Shown in pieces: positions 15,359-23,394 of a stretch of DNA of 64,000 nucleotides (position 1 is its first letter; each line of letters opens with the position of its first letter). Both the position numbers and the translations under genes were made by a program. Under the pieces are notes generated by a model. The model was given only the letters and a program-made list of their open reading frames with translations, was not told the DNA's origin and did no database searches. The DNA lies in NCBI RefSeq assembly GCF_018860975.1, contig NZ_JAHKQI010000010.1, positions 124,001 through 188,000 of the forward strand, read 5' to 3'. The stretch is from Lentibacter algarum (GTDB taxonomy: Bacteria > Pseudomonadota > Alphaproteobacteria > Rhodobacterales > Rhodobacteraceae).

Positions 15359-16615
15359 ATGTCAGAAGATGCCAAACAGCCTGCCAAATCGGCCAAAGCC
15401 ACGGCAACCAAAAAGCAAACCACGCGCGCCAAGGCCAAAAAGCCTGCCCAACCAACAGTTCAGGCAGACACGCAGGCAGAGGTTCAGCGCGAAGCTCAGC
15501 CTGCCCCGTCAACCGAGACAAGCCATCAAACGCTGTCCTTTACCGATGACGCAGGCGCCTCGCGCTCGACTTGGATCGCTGGCATTCTGGTCATCGCCAT
15601 TGTCGCCTGGATGGGCAGCGGGTTTATCATTCCCTCTGCCGAGGCCGACATCCAAGTCGCCCGTCAAGAGCCCAAGCCGATTGCCGTTGCTGTCAAAACC
15701 TCACAGGCCGAAACCGTCACCCAGTTCTATCAGGCCGAGGGCCAGGCCCTCCCCGACCGCGACACAAGCCTGCGTGCCGAAACAGCCGGCGACGTGGCCG
15801 AAGTGCTTGTCCAAAAAGGCCAAGACGTTAAGGCCGGTGACGTCATCGCACGGCTTGATGCCGCCAGCAACGCCGCCGACGTCATCCGCGCTCAAGAAGA
15901 ACTCGCCAGCGCCCAGCGCGAGTTTGACAATGCCGAAAAGCTGCTCGACCGCGGCGTGGCCACAGCCGACCGTGTCTCGCAAGCCCGCGCCGCACTTGCC
16001 GGTGCCCGCTCGCAACTTGCCAGCGCTCAGGAAGACAGCAAAGCGCTGGCCATCACCGCGCCCTTCACAGGCCGCATTGAAACCCTTGATCTTGATGTCG
16101 GCGAGTATGTCTCCTCGGGCGCAGAAGTGGGCCGCCTGGTTGACATCACCCCGCTCACTGTGGCCATTCAGGTGCCGCAACAGTCGCTCACACTGCTCAA
16201 AACCGGACAGCCTGCCACAGTGCGGTTCATCACCGGTGAAGAGCGTGAGGGCAAGGTCACCTTCGTCGGCACCTCGGCGGCTTCCGAAACGCGCACCTTC
16301 CTCACCGAGATCGAAGTCGCCAATGACGACGGAGCGATCCCCGCCGGAATCTCGGCCGAAGTGATCATCCCGACAGGTGAGGCCAGAGCGCATTTCCTCT
16401 CTCCGTCCATTGTTTCACTCAATGTCGAAGGCACGCTCGGTGTCAAAACCGTTGATGCCGACAACACGGTTGCCTTCTACCCGATAGAGATCGTCAAAGC
16501 GCAGATCGACGGCATATGGGCAACCGGTCTGCCCGATCCGGTTAACGTGATTACCATCGGACAAGGCTTTGTAAACGAAGGCGAAACCGTTGCACCAAGC
16601 ATCTCGGAGAAATAA
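15359..16615 (+). CDS. RND efflux periplasmic adaptor (MFP) subunit
   Basis: A 418-residue membrane-fusion protein of the HlyD/AcrA type, linking an inner-membrane RND pump to an outer-membrane channel. A long Lys/Ala/Gln-rich cytoplasmic tail (~residues 1-70) is followed by one membrane segment (~71-95, WIAGILVIAIVAWMG), then the lipoyl-like domain (LRAETAGDVAEVLVQKGQDV), the alpha-hairpin and the second lipoyl half (ITAPFTGRIETLDLDVGEYV). The tail makes it an anchored adaptor rather than a lipoprotein. I use the ATG at 15359, with GAGG nine bases upstream; an in-frame ATG at 15344 with AGGAG at short spacing is possible. The pump gene begins three bases after the stop. Confidence 0.9.
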   Translation: MSEDAKQPAKSAKATATKKQTTRAKAKKPAQPTVQADTQAEVQREAQPAPSTETSHQTLSFTDDAGASRSTWIAGILVIAIVAWMGSGFIIPSAEADIQVARQEPKPIAVAVKTSQAETVTQFYQAEGQALPDRDTSLRAETAGDVAEVLVQKGQDVKAGDVIARLDAASNAADVIRAQEELASAQREFDNAEKLLDRGVATADRVSQARAALAGARSQLASAQEDSKALAITAPFTGRIETLDLDVGEYVSSGAEVGRLVDITPLTVAIQVPQQSLTLLKTGQPATVRFITGEEREGKVTFVGTSAASETRTFLTEIEVANDDGAIPAGISAEVIIPTGEARAHFLSPSIVSLNVEGTLGVKTVDADNTVAFYPIEIVKAQIDGIWATGLPDPVNVITIGQGFVNEGETVAPSISEK

Positions 16616-16618
16616 GCC

Positions 16619-19600
16619 ATGAACGCGATAATCGACGCAGCCTTCTCGCGCTCGCGCGTTGTCGTCATGGCGCTTGTCATGGTGCTCACCGTGGGCGCAT
16701 ATGCTTATTCAGCGATCCCCAAAGAGAGCAACCCCGAGATTCCGCTGCCGTTTTTCTACGTCTCGACAGGCCTTGACGGCATCAGCCCGACAGATGCCGA
16801 GCGCCTGCTGCTAGAGCCGATGGAAGCCGAGTTCGGCTCCATCGAAGGCCTCGACAGTATGAACTCCGACGCGGCCGAAGGTTTCGCCAGTATCCAGCTC
16901 GAGTTTACTGCCGGTGGCGACACCGACGAGGCCCTCGATAAGGTGCGCGAAGCCGCCGACCGTGCGCAAAGCGAACTGCCTTCGGACGCCGACGATATCG
17001 TCATCACCGAGATCAACACCGCCCTCTTTCCGATCATCACCGCGATCCTGTCAGGCCCCGTCCCCGAGCGCACCTTGAACGACCTCGCCGAAACCCTGCA
17101 AGAAGAGATCGAGGCCCTCCCCGGCGTGCTCGAAGCCGACATCGGCGGGCAGCGTTTCGAGTTCCTTGAAGTGCTGATCGACCCAACAGTTTTTCAAACC
17201 TACAACCTGTCTTTTGACGAGCTCATCGGCCAGATCCAGCGCAATAACATGCTGATCGCTGCTGGCGCTATCGAGACAGGCGCAGGCCGTATCGTGCTCA
17301 AGGTGCCGGGCCTGATCGAGAACCTCGACGATGTGATGTCGATGCCCGTCAAAGTGCGCGGCGATGCGGTTGTAACCTTTGGCGACGTGGCCACCGTGCG
17401 CAACACCTTTGAAGACCCGACATCATTCGCACGCATCAACGGCCAGCCCGCTTTGGCACTCGAAGTCACCAAACGCTCGGGCGCCAACATCATCGAAACC
17501 GTCGCCGAAGTGAAGGCGCTCGTCAAAGAACTGCGCGTAGACTGGCCTGAAAGCGTCGAAGTCACCTACCTGCAAGATCAGTCAAAGCAAGTCAAAGACA
17601 TGCTGAGTGATCTTGAGGCAAACGTCATTGCCGCTGTTATTCTGGTGATGATCGTCATCGTGCTCGCCCTCGGCACGCGCTCTGCGATCCTCGTCGGCCT
17701 GTCTATTCCCGGCGCTTTCCTCGCTGGCGTTATCGCGCTCTGGTCTATGGGCTTCACCATGAACATCGTCGTGCTGTTCTCGCTCATTCTGGTGGTGGGC
17801 ATGCTGGTTGACGGGGCCATCGTCACCACCGAACTTGCCGATCGCAAGTTGCAAGAAGGCGCCCCGCCCAAAGAGGCCTACGCCTTCGCCGCCAAGCGCA
17901 TGGCTTGGCCGATTATCGCCTCAACTGCAACAACGCTCAGCGTGTTCTTTCCCCTCCTGTTCTGGACAGGCATGGTCGGCGAGTTCATGAAGTTCCTGCC
18001 GATCACCGTGATCATGACGCTCTTCGCCTCGCTGTTCATGGCGCTGGTCTTCATTCCCGTCGTCGGCGGAGTTATCGGCAAACGCCAGCCGCAAACGGCC
18101 CAAGACAAACAAGCGCTCTATGCCGCCGAACAAGGCGACCCGCGCACAATGCGCGGATTGTCGGGCAAATATGTGCGCCTCCTGGAAAAAGCGATCCTAC
18201 GCCCCGCAACGACATTGCTGCTGGCCATTGCCATGTTGCTTGGCAGCTTCGGCCTCTATGGCACTTTCGGCTCCGGCGTCAGCTTCTTCCCCTCGGTCGA
18301 GCCCGACTTCATGCAGGTGCAGGTGCGCGCCCGTGACAACTTCTCGATCTTCGAGCGCGACAGCCTCGTGCGCGAAGTTGAATCCCGCCTGCTGCCCTAC
18401 GACGAAATCGCCAGCATCTACGCGCGTTCAATGATGTCGGCAGGCCAAGGTGACGAAGAAACCATCGGCACATTGCAACTCGAACTGACCGACTGGGACA
18501 CCCGCCGCACCGCTGAAGAAATCGGCACTGATATCCGCGCCAGCGTTGCTGACATCGCCGGTATTGACGTTCAGGTGCAAACCGAAAGCGGCGGCCCGAA
18601 CTCCGGCAAACCCATCAACCTCAAAGTCACCGCCCGCAACCCCGATGTGCAAAATCAAGCCGTGCAACAGATCCGCGATATCATGGACAAGCTCGGCGGT
18701 TTCACCGATGTCACCGACACCCGCCCTGTTCCCGGCGTCGAAGTGTCGATCTTGGTCAACCGTGCCGAAGCCGCCCGCTTTGGTGCTGATGTGAGCCTGC
18801 TCGGTCAGGCGGTTCAGCTCCTCACCCAAGGTATCACCGTGGCTGACTACCGCCCCGATGACACCGACGGCGCGCTTGATATCCGCGTGCGCTTCCCCCG
18901 TGAAGAACGCTCCCTGTCCGAGCTGGCCAGCCTGCGTGTGCCAACCGCCTCTGGCCTCGTGCCAATCAGCAACTTCGTCACCTTCGCCCCTTCCGAGCGC
19001 ACAGGTATCATCCGCCGGGTTGACGAAAAACGTGTGACAACCATCGAGGCCAACGCCGCCCCCGGTGTGCTGGTCAACGATCAGGTCGTCGCCCTCACAG
19101 CCTTGCTTGAAGAGGCCGAACTGCCCGAGGGCGTTGACTTTACCTTTGGCGGCGAGGCCGAAGACCAAGCCGAAAGCATGATCTTCCTTATCGGTGCCTT
19201 CGCAACAGCGATCTTCCTGATGTTCTTGATTCTCGTGCTTCAGTTTAACAGCTTCTTCCAGGCCTTTGTTGTTATGAGCGCAATCGTGTTTTCGATTGCC
19301 GGTGTCTTGCTCGGTCTCATCGTCACAGGCCGCCCCTTCGGCGTGGTCATGGGCGGCATCGGTGTGATCGCGCTTGCGGGTATCGTGGTGAACAATAACA
19401 TCGTTCTGATCGACACTTACAATGACCTCAAAAAGATCGGCCAGTCGCCGCTTGAAGCTGCCCTGCGCACCGGAGCACAACGTCTGCGTCCCGTCATTCT
19501 CACTTCGGTAACAACAGCCCTTGGCCTCATGCCAATGGTGATCGGCCTGAACCTCAACTTCTTCACCCGCGAGATCGTCTATGGCGCGCCTTCAACCCAA

Positions 19601-19726
19601 TGGTGGACAGAGCTATCCTCGGCCATCGCTGGCGGTCTTGTCGTTGCCACGGCCCTCACCCTTGTTGTCACCCCGGCCATGCTCATGCTTGGCGAGAGAA
19701 ACCGCACAACAGGAAAAACCGGCTAG
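16619..19726 (+). CDS. RND-family efflux pump permease
   Basis: A 1035-residue inner-membrane proton-driven transporter of the RND superfamily (AcrB/MexB-like, HAE1 branch). The first membrane helix (VVVMALVMVLTVGAYAYSA) is followed by a large periplasmic porter domain, a block of helices around residues 335-500 including the proton-relay helix with LVVGMLVDGAIVTTELADRK, a second porter domain, and the last helices with GIGVIALAGIVVNNNIVLID. Length and two-fold repeat are normal for the family. It forms an operon with the adaptor upstream (3 bp). No outer-membrane TolC gene is adjacent. Substrate cannot be told from sequence. Its stop is only 3 bp from the stop of the convergent gene. Confidence 0.94.
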   Translation: MNAIIDAAFSRSRVVVMALVMVLTVGAYAYSAIPKESNPEIPLPFFYVSTGLDGISPTDAERLLLEPMEAEFGSIEGLDSMNSDAAEGFASIQLEFTAGGDTDEALDKVREAADRAQSELPSDADDIVITEINTALFPIITAILSGPVPERTLNDLAETLQEEIEALPGVLEADIGGQRFEFLEVLIDPTVFQTYNLSFDELIGQIQRNNMLIAAGAIETGAGRIVLKVPGLIENLDDVMSMPVKVRGDAVVTFGDVATVRNTFEDPTSFARINGQPALALEVTKRSGANIIETVAEVKALVKELRVDWPESVEVTYLQDQSKQVKDMLSDLEANVIAAVILVMIVIVLALGTRSAILVGLSIPGAFLAGVIALWSMGFTMNIVVLFSLILVVGMLVDGAIVTTELADRKLQEGAPPKEAYAFAAKRMAWPIIASTATTLSVFFPLLFWTGMVGEFMKFLPITVIMTLFASLFMALVFIPVVGGVIGKRQPQTAQDKQALYAAEQGDPRTMRGLSGKYVRLLEKAILRPATTLLLAIAMLLGSFGLYGTFGSGVSFFPSVEPDFMQVQVRARDNFSIFERDSLVREVESRLLPYDEIASIYARSMMSAGQGDEETIGTLQLELTDWDTRRTAEEIGTDIRASVADIAGIDVQVQTESGGPNSGKPINLKVTARNPDVQNQAVQQIRDIMDKLGGFTDVTDTRPVPGVEVSILVNRAEAARFGADVSLLGQAVQLLTQGITVADYRPDDTDGALDIRVRFPREERSLSELASLRVPTASGLVPISNFVTFAPSERTGIIRRVDEKRVTTIEANAAPGVLVNDQVVALTALLEEAELPEGVDFTFGGEAEDQAESMIFLIGAFATAIFLMFLILVLQFNSFFQAFVVMSAIVFSIAGVLLGLIVTGRPFGVVMGGIGVIALAGIVVNNNIVLIDTYNDLKKIGQSPLEAALRTGAQRLRPVILTSVTTALGLMPMVIGLNLNFFTREIVYGAPSTQWWTELSSAIAGGLVVATALTLVVTPAMLMLGERNRTTGKTG

Positions 19727-19729
19727 GCT

Positions 19730-20302
19730 CTAGGGTATCCGCACATCCTTGCGCGCGTAGCTTCCGGACATTTCGCTCATATCATCCAGCAGTATTTCAA
19801 CCTGCATCGACTGAATAGAGCCAAGCTCGTAGCTGCGGTAAATCATCAAGGCCTGATCATCCGGTATCGCATTGGGCGTCGAAAACTCCGTCTGGCAGCG
19901 TGGCAGTTCCCACACCTCTGGCGCTGCCCCGTTAAAGCCGACACGCACCTCATGCAGCCCACAGCGCCAGGCGATCAAATGTGTAAGGTAAACAAGGTCC
20001 TGCCCGTCATACTCGCGCACCGCAATCCAGTTGCCCCGCGTCGCTTCCAGTATCGGCTTCACCTCGCCCGCAGTGGTAAACTTGCCGCTTGCCGTCTGGT
20101 CTTCCGCCGCAAAGGGCTTACCTTCAACAACCACGGTGTTGGGATCACCAATCACCACACCACTTCCGATAACAACCGTGCTCGGCTGTGCAGCCGGTGC
20201 AACCACAGCCGCACTCTCGGTCGCACTCTCGGTGCCGCTGCCACCGTCACTCTGTCCGCCCACCCCGAGTGCCAAAAATGTCAAAATGGTAAAAAATAGC
20301 AT
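19730..20302 (-). CDS. Secreted hypothetical protein
   Basis: A 190-residue protein with a short hydrophobic N-terminus (MLFFTILTFLALGVGG) that could be a signal peptide or anchor, a Gly/Ser/Thr/Ala-rich linker, and a C-terminal domain with a conserved-looking segment DLVYLTHLIAWRCGLHEVRVGFNG split here as the TWR-C motif region, plus a second cysteine in PRCQTEF. The two cysteines could form a disulphide in the periplasm. AAGGGAAA precedes the ATG at 20302. I do not recognise a family; similar proteins of unknown function occur in the Rhodobacteraceae. It is convergent with the RND pump gene and divergent from the next gene. Confidence 0.7.
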   Translation of the reverse strand: MLFFTILTFLALGVGGQSDGGSGTESATESAAVVAPAAQPSTVVIGSGVVIGDPNTVVVEGKPFAAEDQTASGKFTTAGEVKPILEATRGNWIAVREYDGQDLVYLTHLIAWRCGLHEVRVGFNGAAPEVWELPRCQTEFSTPNAIPDDQALMIYRSYELGSIQSMQVEILLDDMSEMSGSYARKDVRIP

Positions 20303-20390
20303 ATCATTGTTTCCCTTCCCTGCATTGCCCTTGAGCGCACAACCTGTTTGTATCTATATGAGCAACAATTTTTCAATAGCCGAGCAGCCC

Positions 20391-21395
20391 ATGGCCAGAA
20401 GACCCAAAAAACCAACAGAGTTCAATGTTTTCGTTGTCGGGCAAGCTGGCCGCCTACAATATGAAGCCCTGTTGTTTGCCGCTTCTTTCCGGCAGTTCAA
20501 CCCTACATTTACAGGACGCCTCATCGTTGCCGAGCCGCAGCCAAGCGAGCACTGGAAGCGCGACCCGCGAATGAACGACGCGCTCGTCCTTGAAGCCCTC
20601 GCAGAGCTCAACGTCGAGATCATTCCATTTGAAAACAAGCACTTCGGCCAGAGTTACCCCTACGGCAACAAGATCGAAGCCCTCACCGCCCTCCCCAAAG
20701 GCGAGCCCTTTGTATTCTTTGACACCGACACTCTGATCACCGGTGATCTCGCCGCTGTGCCGTTCAAGTTCACCAAGCCCACAGCCTCGCTCAAGCGCAC
20801 CGGAACATGGCCGACACTTGAGCTCTACGGCCCCGGCTACGGCGAAATCTGGGGGTCGCTCTACGACAAATTCGGCCTCGACTTCGCCAGTTCTCTCGAC
20901 CTAAGCCAGCCCGATGAGTATTGGAAACGCTACCTCTACTTCAACGCAGGCTTCTTCTTTTACAAATGCCCGCATGCTTTTGGTGAAAAGTTTCTTGAGT
21001 ATGCCCTCGCCATCCTCAACGACGCCCCTCGCGAACTTGTCTGCCAAAAGTTTGACCCATGGCTTGACCAAGTCGCCCTGCCGCTGGTTATCCACGCCCT
21101 CGGCGGCGGCCGTGACACCCTGCCCGAAGGCCTGCTTGATGGCGACATCAGTTGCCACTATCGTGTCTTCCCGCTGCTCTACGCCCGCGAAAGCGACACC
21201 GTCGTGCGCACTCTCGAAGAGGTTGCCGCGCCCAACAAGATCAAAAAAGCGCTCAAAAACTATGACCCGATCAAGCGCATGGTCTACCAGGGCCGCGGTC
21301 AGAAAGTCCGTGATCTGTTTGATCAGGATGACCTCCCCCGTAAGGAACAAGCCATCCGCAACCGCATAAAACGTGAAGGCTTCTGGATGCGATGA
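20391..21395 (+). CDS. DxD glycosyltransferase-like protein of unknown substrate
   Basis: A 334-residue cytosolic protein with features of a GT-A nucleotide-diphospho-sugar transferase: an N-terminal Rossmann-like segment (FNVFVVGQAGRLQYEALLFA), and the metal-binding motif FVFFDTDTLITGDL at about residues 113-126, followed by an acceptor-side region (YFNAGFFFYKCPHAFGEKFL). This order resembles GT8-like transferases, but I cannot place it in a family. The C-terminus is rich in Lys/Arg. The start is uncertain: ATG at 20358 would add 11 residues; neither has a strong ribosome-binding site. The stop overlaps the start of the DUF2007 gene by four bases (ATGA). Confidence 0.72.
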   Translation: MARRPKKPTEFNVFVVGQAGRLQYEALLFAASFRQFNPTFTGRLIVAEPQPSEHWKRDPRMNDALVLEALAELNVEIIPFENKHFGQSYPYGNKIEALTALPKGEPFVFFDTDTLITGDLAAVPFKFTKPTASLKRTGTWPTLELYGPGYGEIWGSLYDKFGLDFASSLDLSQPDEYWKRYLYFNAGFFFYKCPHAFGEKFLEYALAILNDAPRELVCQKFDPWLDQVALPLVIHALGGGRDTLPEGLLDGDISCHYRVFPLLYARESDTVVRTLEEVAAPNKIKKALKNYDPIKRMVYQGRGQKVRDLFDQDDLPRKEQAIRNRIKREGFWMR

Positions 21396-21778
21396 GTGTC
21401 GCCACGTACGACCTCGCCAACCTAACCCAGATCGGGTGGAGCTACTCCCCAAGCGCTGCCGCTCTCACACTTTCCGCGCTCGAGGCGGCTGGCTATGATG
21501 TCGTCATGCCGCATTTTCACACCCACGCCTTGCTCGCAAATCAAGCGCTTGCGCTTGGTGGCATCCCTATCGCCGTGCCCGCCTCACAGGCCGACGACGC
21601 GAGAGCACTCTTACAAGCCATTGATGCTGGCAAGGTTATTGACCTTGAAACCAAGGCCGCACCGTCCGAGCCTGCGCTCCGCAAGAAAAGTCTCTTATGG
21701 AAGATCGTGTACTTTGTGATTCTTTGGAAGGGCGGCGCTGGCCATAACCTCAACCAGACTTTTGTTAAGCCTCAGTGA
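21392..21778 (+). CDS. DUF2007-like small protein
   Basis: A 128-residue protein whose first two thirds look like a DUF2007 (putative signal-transducing) domain: SALEAAGYDVVMPHFHTHAL followed by the GGIPIAVPASQADDARALL segment, which resembles the VxxxDAxxAxxLL end of that fold. The last third contains a hydrophobic stretch (SLLWKIVYFVILWKGG) that could be a membrane-associated helix. It is translationally coupled (ATGA overlap) to the DxD protein upstream, so the two probably work together, but the function is unknown. A short hairpin at 21820-21838 lies downstream in the 162-bp gap before the next gene. Confidence 0.65.
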   Translation: MSVATYDLANLTQIGWSYSPSAAALTLSALEAAGYDVVMPHFHTHALLANQALALGGIPIAVPASQADDARALLQAIDAGKVIDLETKAAPSEPALRKKSLLWKIVYFVILWKGGAGHNLNQTFVKPQ

Positions 21779-21940
21779 ACCACGCCAAAAACACCCGTTC
21801 TCCCGATGCACAACAGCAAGGCGCTTTTCCCTAGCGCCAACGGGTTTCGCTACCTGCGTCCCTCTTTGCACAAGCCCCGTTGCTCCCCCCCGCTTTCCCG
21901 CCTAGTCTCGCGCTCAAACAAATCAGGGAGAGACAGAGAT

Positions 21941-23221
21941 ATGTCATACGGCTTCGACACGCTTCAAGTTCACGCAGGCGCCGCGCCTGATCCGGCAACA
22001 GGTGCACGCAACACGCCGATCTACCAGACAACCGCCTATGTCTTCCGCGACGCGGATCACGCCGCCGCTCTCTTCAACCTGCAAGAAGTTGGCTACATCT
22101 ATTCACGCCTCACCAACCCGACAGTTGCCGTGCTCGCCGAGCGCATCGCAACCCTTGAAGGCGGCCAAGGCGCGGTTTGCTGCTCCTCTGGCCACGCCGC
22201 CCAGATCATGGCGCTTTTCCCGCTCATGTCCCCCGGCAAGAACGTCGTCGCCTCAACCCGCGCCTATGGCGGCACGATCACGCAGTTTTCGCAAACCATC
22301 AAACGTTTCGGCTGGAGCGCAACATTCGTTGACTTTGACGACCTCGACGCCGTCAAGGCCGCAATCAACGACGACACCCGCGCAGTGTTCTGTGAATCCA
22401 TTGCAAATCCAGGTGGTTACATCACCGACCTTGATGCAATTTCCGCGATCACCGATGAAGCCGGAATTCCCCTCATCGTCGACAACACCTCGGCCACGCC
22501 CTACCTTTGTAACCCGATCGAGCACGGCGCAACCTTGGTCGTTCACTCGACAACCAAATATCTCACAGGCAACGGCACAGTCACAGGCGGTTGCGTGGTT
22601 GACTCAGGCAAGTTCGACTGGTCGGCCTCCGACAAGTTCCCATCACTGAGCCAACCCGAGCCCGCCTACCACGGCCTCAAGTTTCACGAGACATTCGGCG
22701 CGCTGGCCTATACCTTCCACGGCATCGCAATTGGCCTGCGTGACTTGGGCATGACAATGAACCCCCAAGCCGCACACTACACGCTCATGGGCATCGAAAC
22801 GCTCTCGCTTCGCATGCAAAAGCACGTTCAGAACGCTGTTGAGGTTGCAGGCTGGCTCGAGAAGCACGACGCGGTGGAAGAAGTCACCTACGCTGGCCTC
22901 AAATCCTCGCCCTACAACAGCCGCGTGGCAAGCATCTGCCCCAAAGGCGCGGGTGGGCTGTTCACCATCTCGCTCAAAGGCGGCTACGACGCCTGCGTCA
23001 AATTTGTTGATAGTCTGGAGATCTTCAGCCACGTCGCCAACCTCGGTGACACTCGCTCGCTGGTGATCCACTCCGCCTCGACCACCCACCGCCAACTCTC
23101 CCCAGAGCAGCAGAAGGCGGCGGGCGCTGGCCCCGAGGTTGTGCGCATCTCGATCGGCATCGAAGACGCCGCCGATTTGATCGCCGATCTGGACCAAGCC
23201 CTCAAAGCGGCCACAAGCTAG
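21941..23221 (+). CDS. metY: O-acetylhomoserine sulfhydrylase
   Basis: A 426-residue PLP enzyme of the Cys/Met metabolism family (gamma subfamily) that makes homocysteine from O-acetylhomoserine and sulfide, feeding methionine synthesis. The PLP-binding lysine is Lys206 in VVHSTTKYLTGNG; the N-terminal GFDTLQVHAGAAPDPATGAR and SRLTNPTVAVLAERIATLEGG, and the C-terminal SLVIHSASTTHRQL, are family signatures. The frame is open from 21806, but the ATG at 21941 has AGGGAGA upstream and matches the family start. No SAM riboswitch consensus is evident in the 162-bp leader. A perfect 14-bp hairpin follows the stop at 23240. Confidence 0.94.
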   Translation: MSYGFDTLQVHAGAAPDPATGARNTPIYQTTAYVFRDADHAAALFNLQEVGYIYSRLTNPTVAVLAERIATLEGGQGAVCCSSGHAAQIMALFPLMSPGKNVVASTRAYGGTITQFSQTIKRFGWSATFVDFDDLDAVKAAINDDTRAVFCESIANPGGYITDLDAISAITDEAGIPLIVDNTSATPYLCNPIEHGATLVVHSTTKYLTGNGTVTGGCVVDSGKFDWSASDKFPSLSQPEPAYHGLKFHETFGALAYTFHGIAIGLRDLGMTMNPQAAHYTLMGIETLSLRMQKHVQNAVEVAGWLEKHDAVEEVTYAGLKSSPYNSRVASICPKGAGGLFTISLKGGYDACVKFVDSLEIFSHVANLGDTRSLVIHSASTTHRQLSPEQQKAAGAGPEVVRISIGIEDAADLIADLDQALKAATS

Positions 23222-23239
23222 AAGTATTGTTAAAAACAA

Positions 23240-23273
23240 GGCCTGAAAGCGTATAACCCTACGCTTTCAGGCC
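23240..23273. terminator. Perfect 14-bp hairpin downstream of metY
   Basis: GGCCTGAAAGCGTA (23240-23253) and its exact reverse complement (23260-23273) enclose a 6-nt loop, 19 bp after the metY stop. On the plus strand it is followed by GCTCCGC, not by a T tract; on the minus strand it is followed by TTGTTTTTA. It can stop metY transcripts only weakly in the classical way, but has the form of a good terminator for antisense transcription. Confidence 0.55.
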
Positions 23274-23343
23274 GCTCCGCAAGCGCAGGCTTCCGCTGAC
23301 ATACACCTGTTCATGCAACCCCCTGTTTTCTTGACGGGAACCT

Positions 23344-23352
23344 TGATATAAT
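23344..23352 (+). promoter_or_regulatory. Extended -10 promoter element
   Basis: TGATATAAT at 23344-23352 is a consensus extended -10 (TGnTATAAT), 43 bp upstream of the start at 23395. A TTGACG lies 10 bp upstream, too close to serve as its -35; the hexamer at proper spacing is TGTTTT. The extended -10 may compensate. Confidence 0.5.
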
Positions 23353-23394
23353 AGACCCTATGTTAACGCGTTCCCGCAGGTCAGGGCCTGTCCT

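Noticed and set aside
18428-19480. 350-codon open frame on the minus strand inside the RND pump gene
   Set aside because: It is antisense to a clear RND coding region, has a low-complexity His/Asp/Gly-rich product and no ribosome-binding site or family resemblance; it is a consequence of GC-rich codon bias.
21820-21838. Rho-independent terminator after the DUF2007-like gene
   Set aside because: The hairpin has a 6-bp stem and 7-nt loop and no T tract on either strand; too weak to call.
21779-21940. Possible SAM riboswitch in the metY leader
   Set aside because: The only structure I see is a 6-bp hairpin GGCGCT/AGCGCC at 21820-21838. The conserved SAM-II core and pseudoknot sequences are absent.
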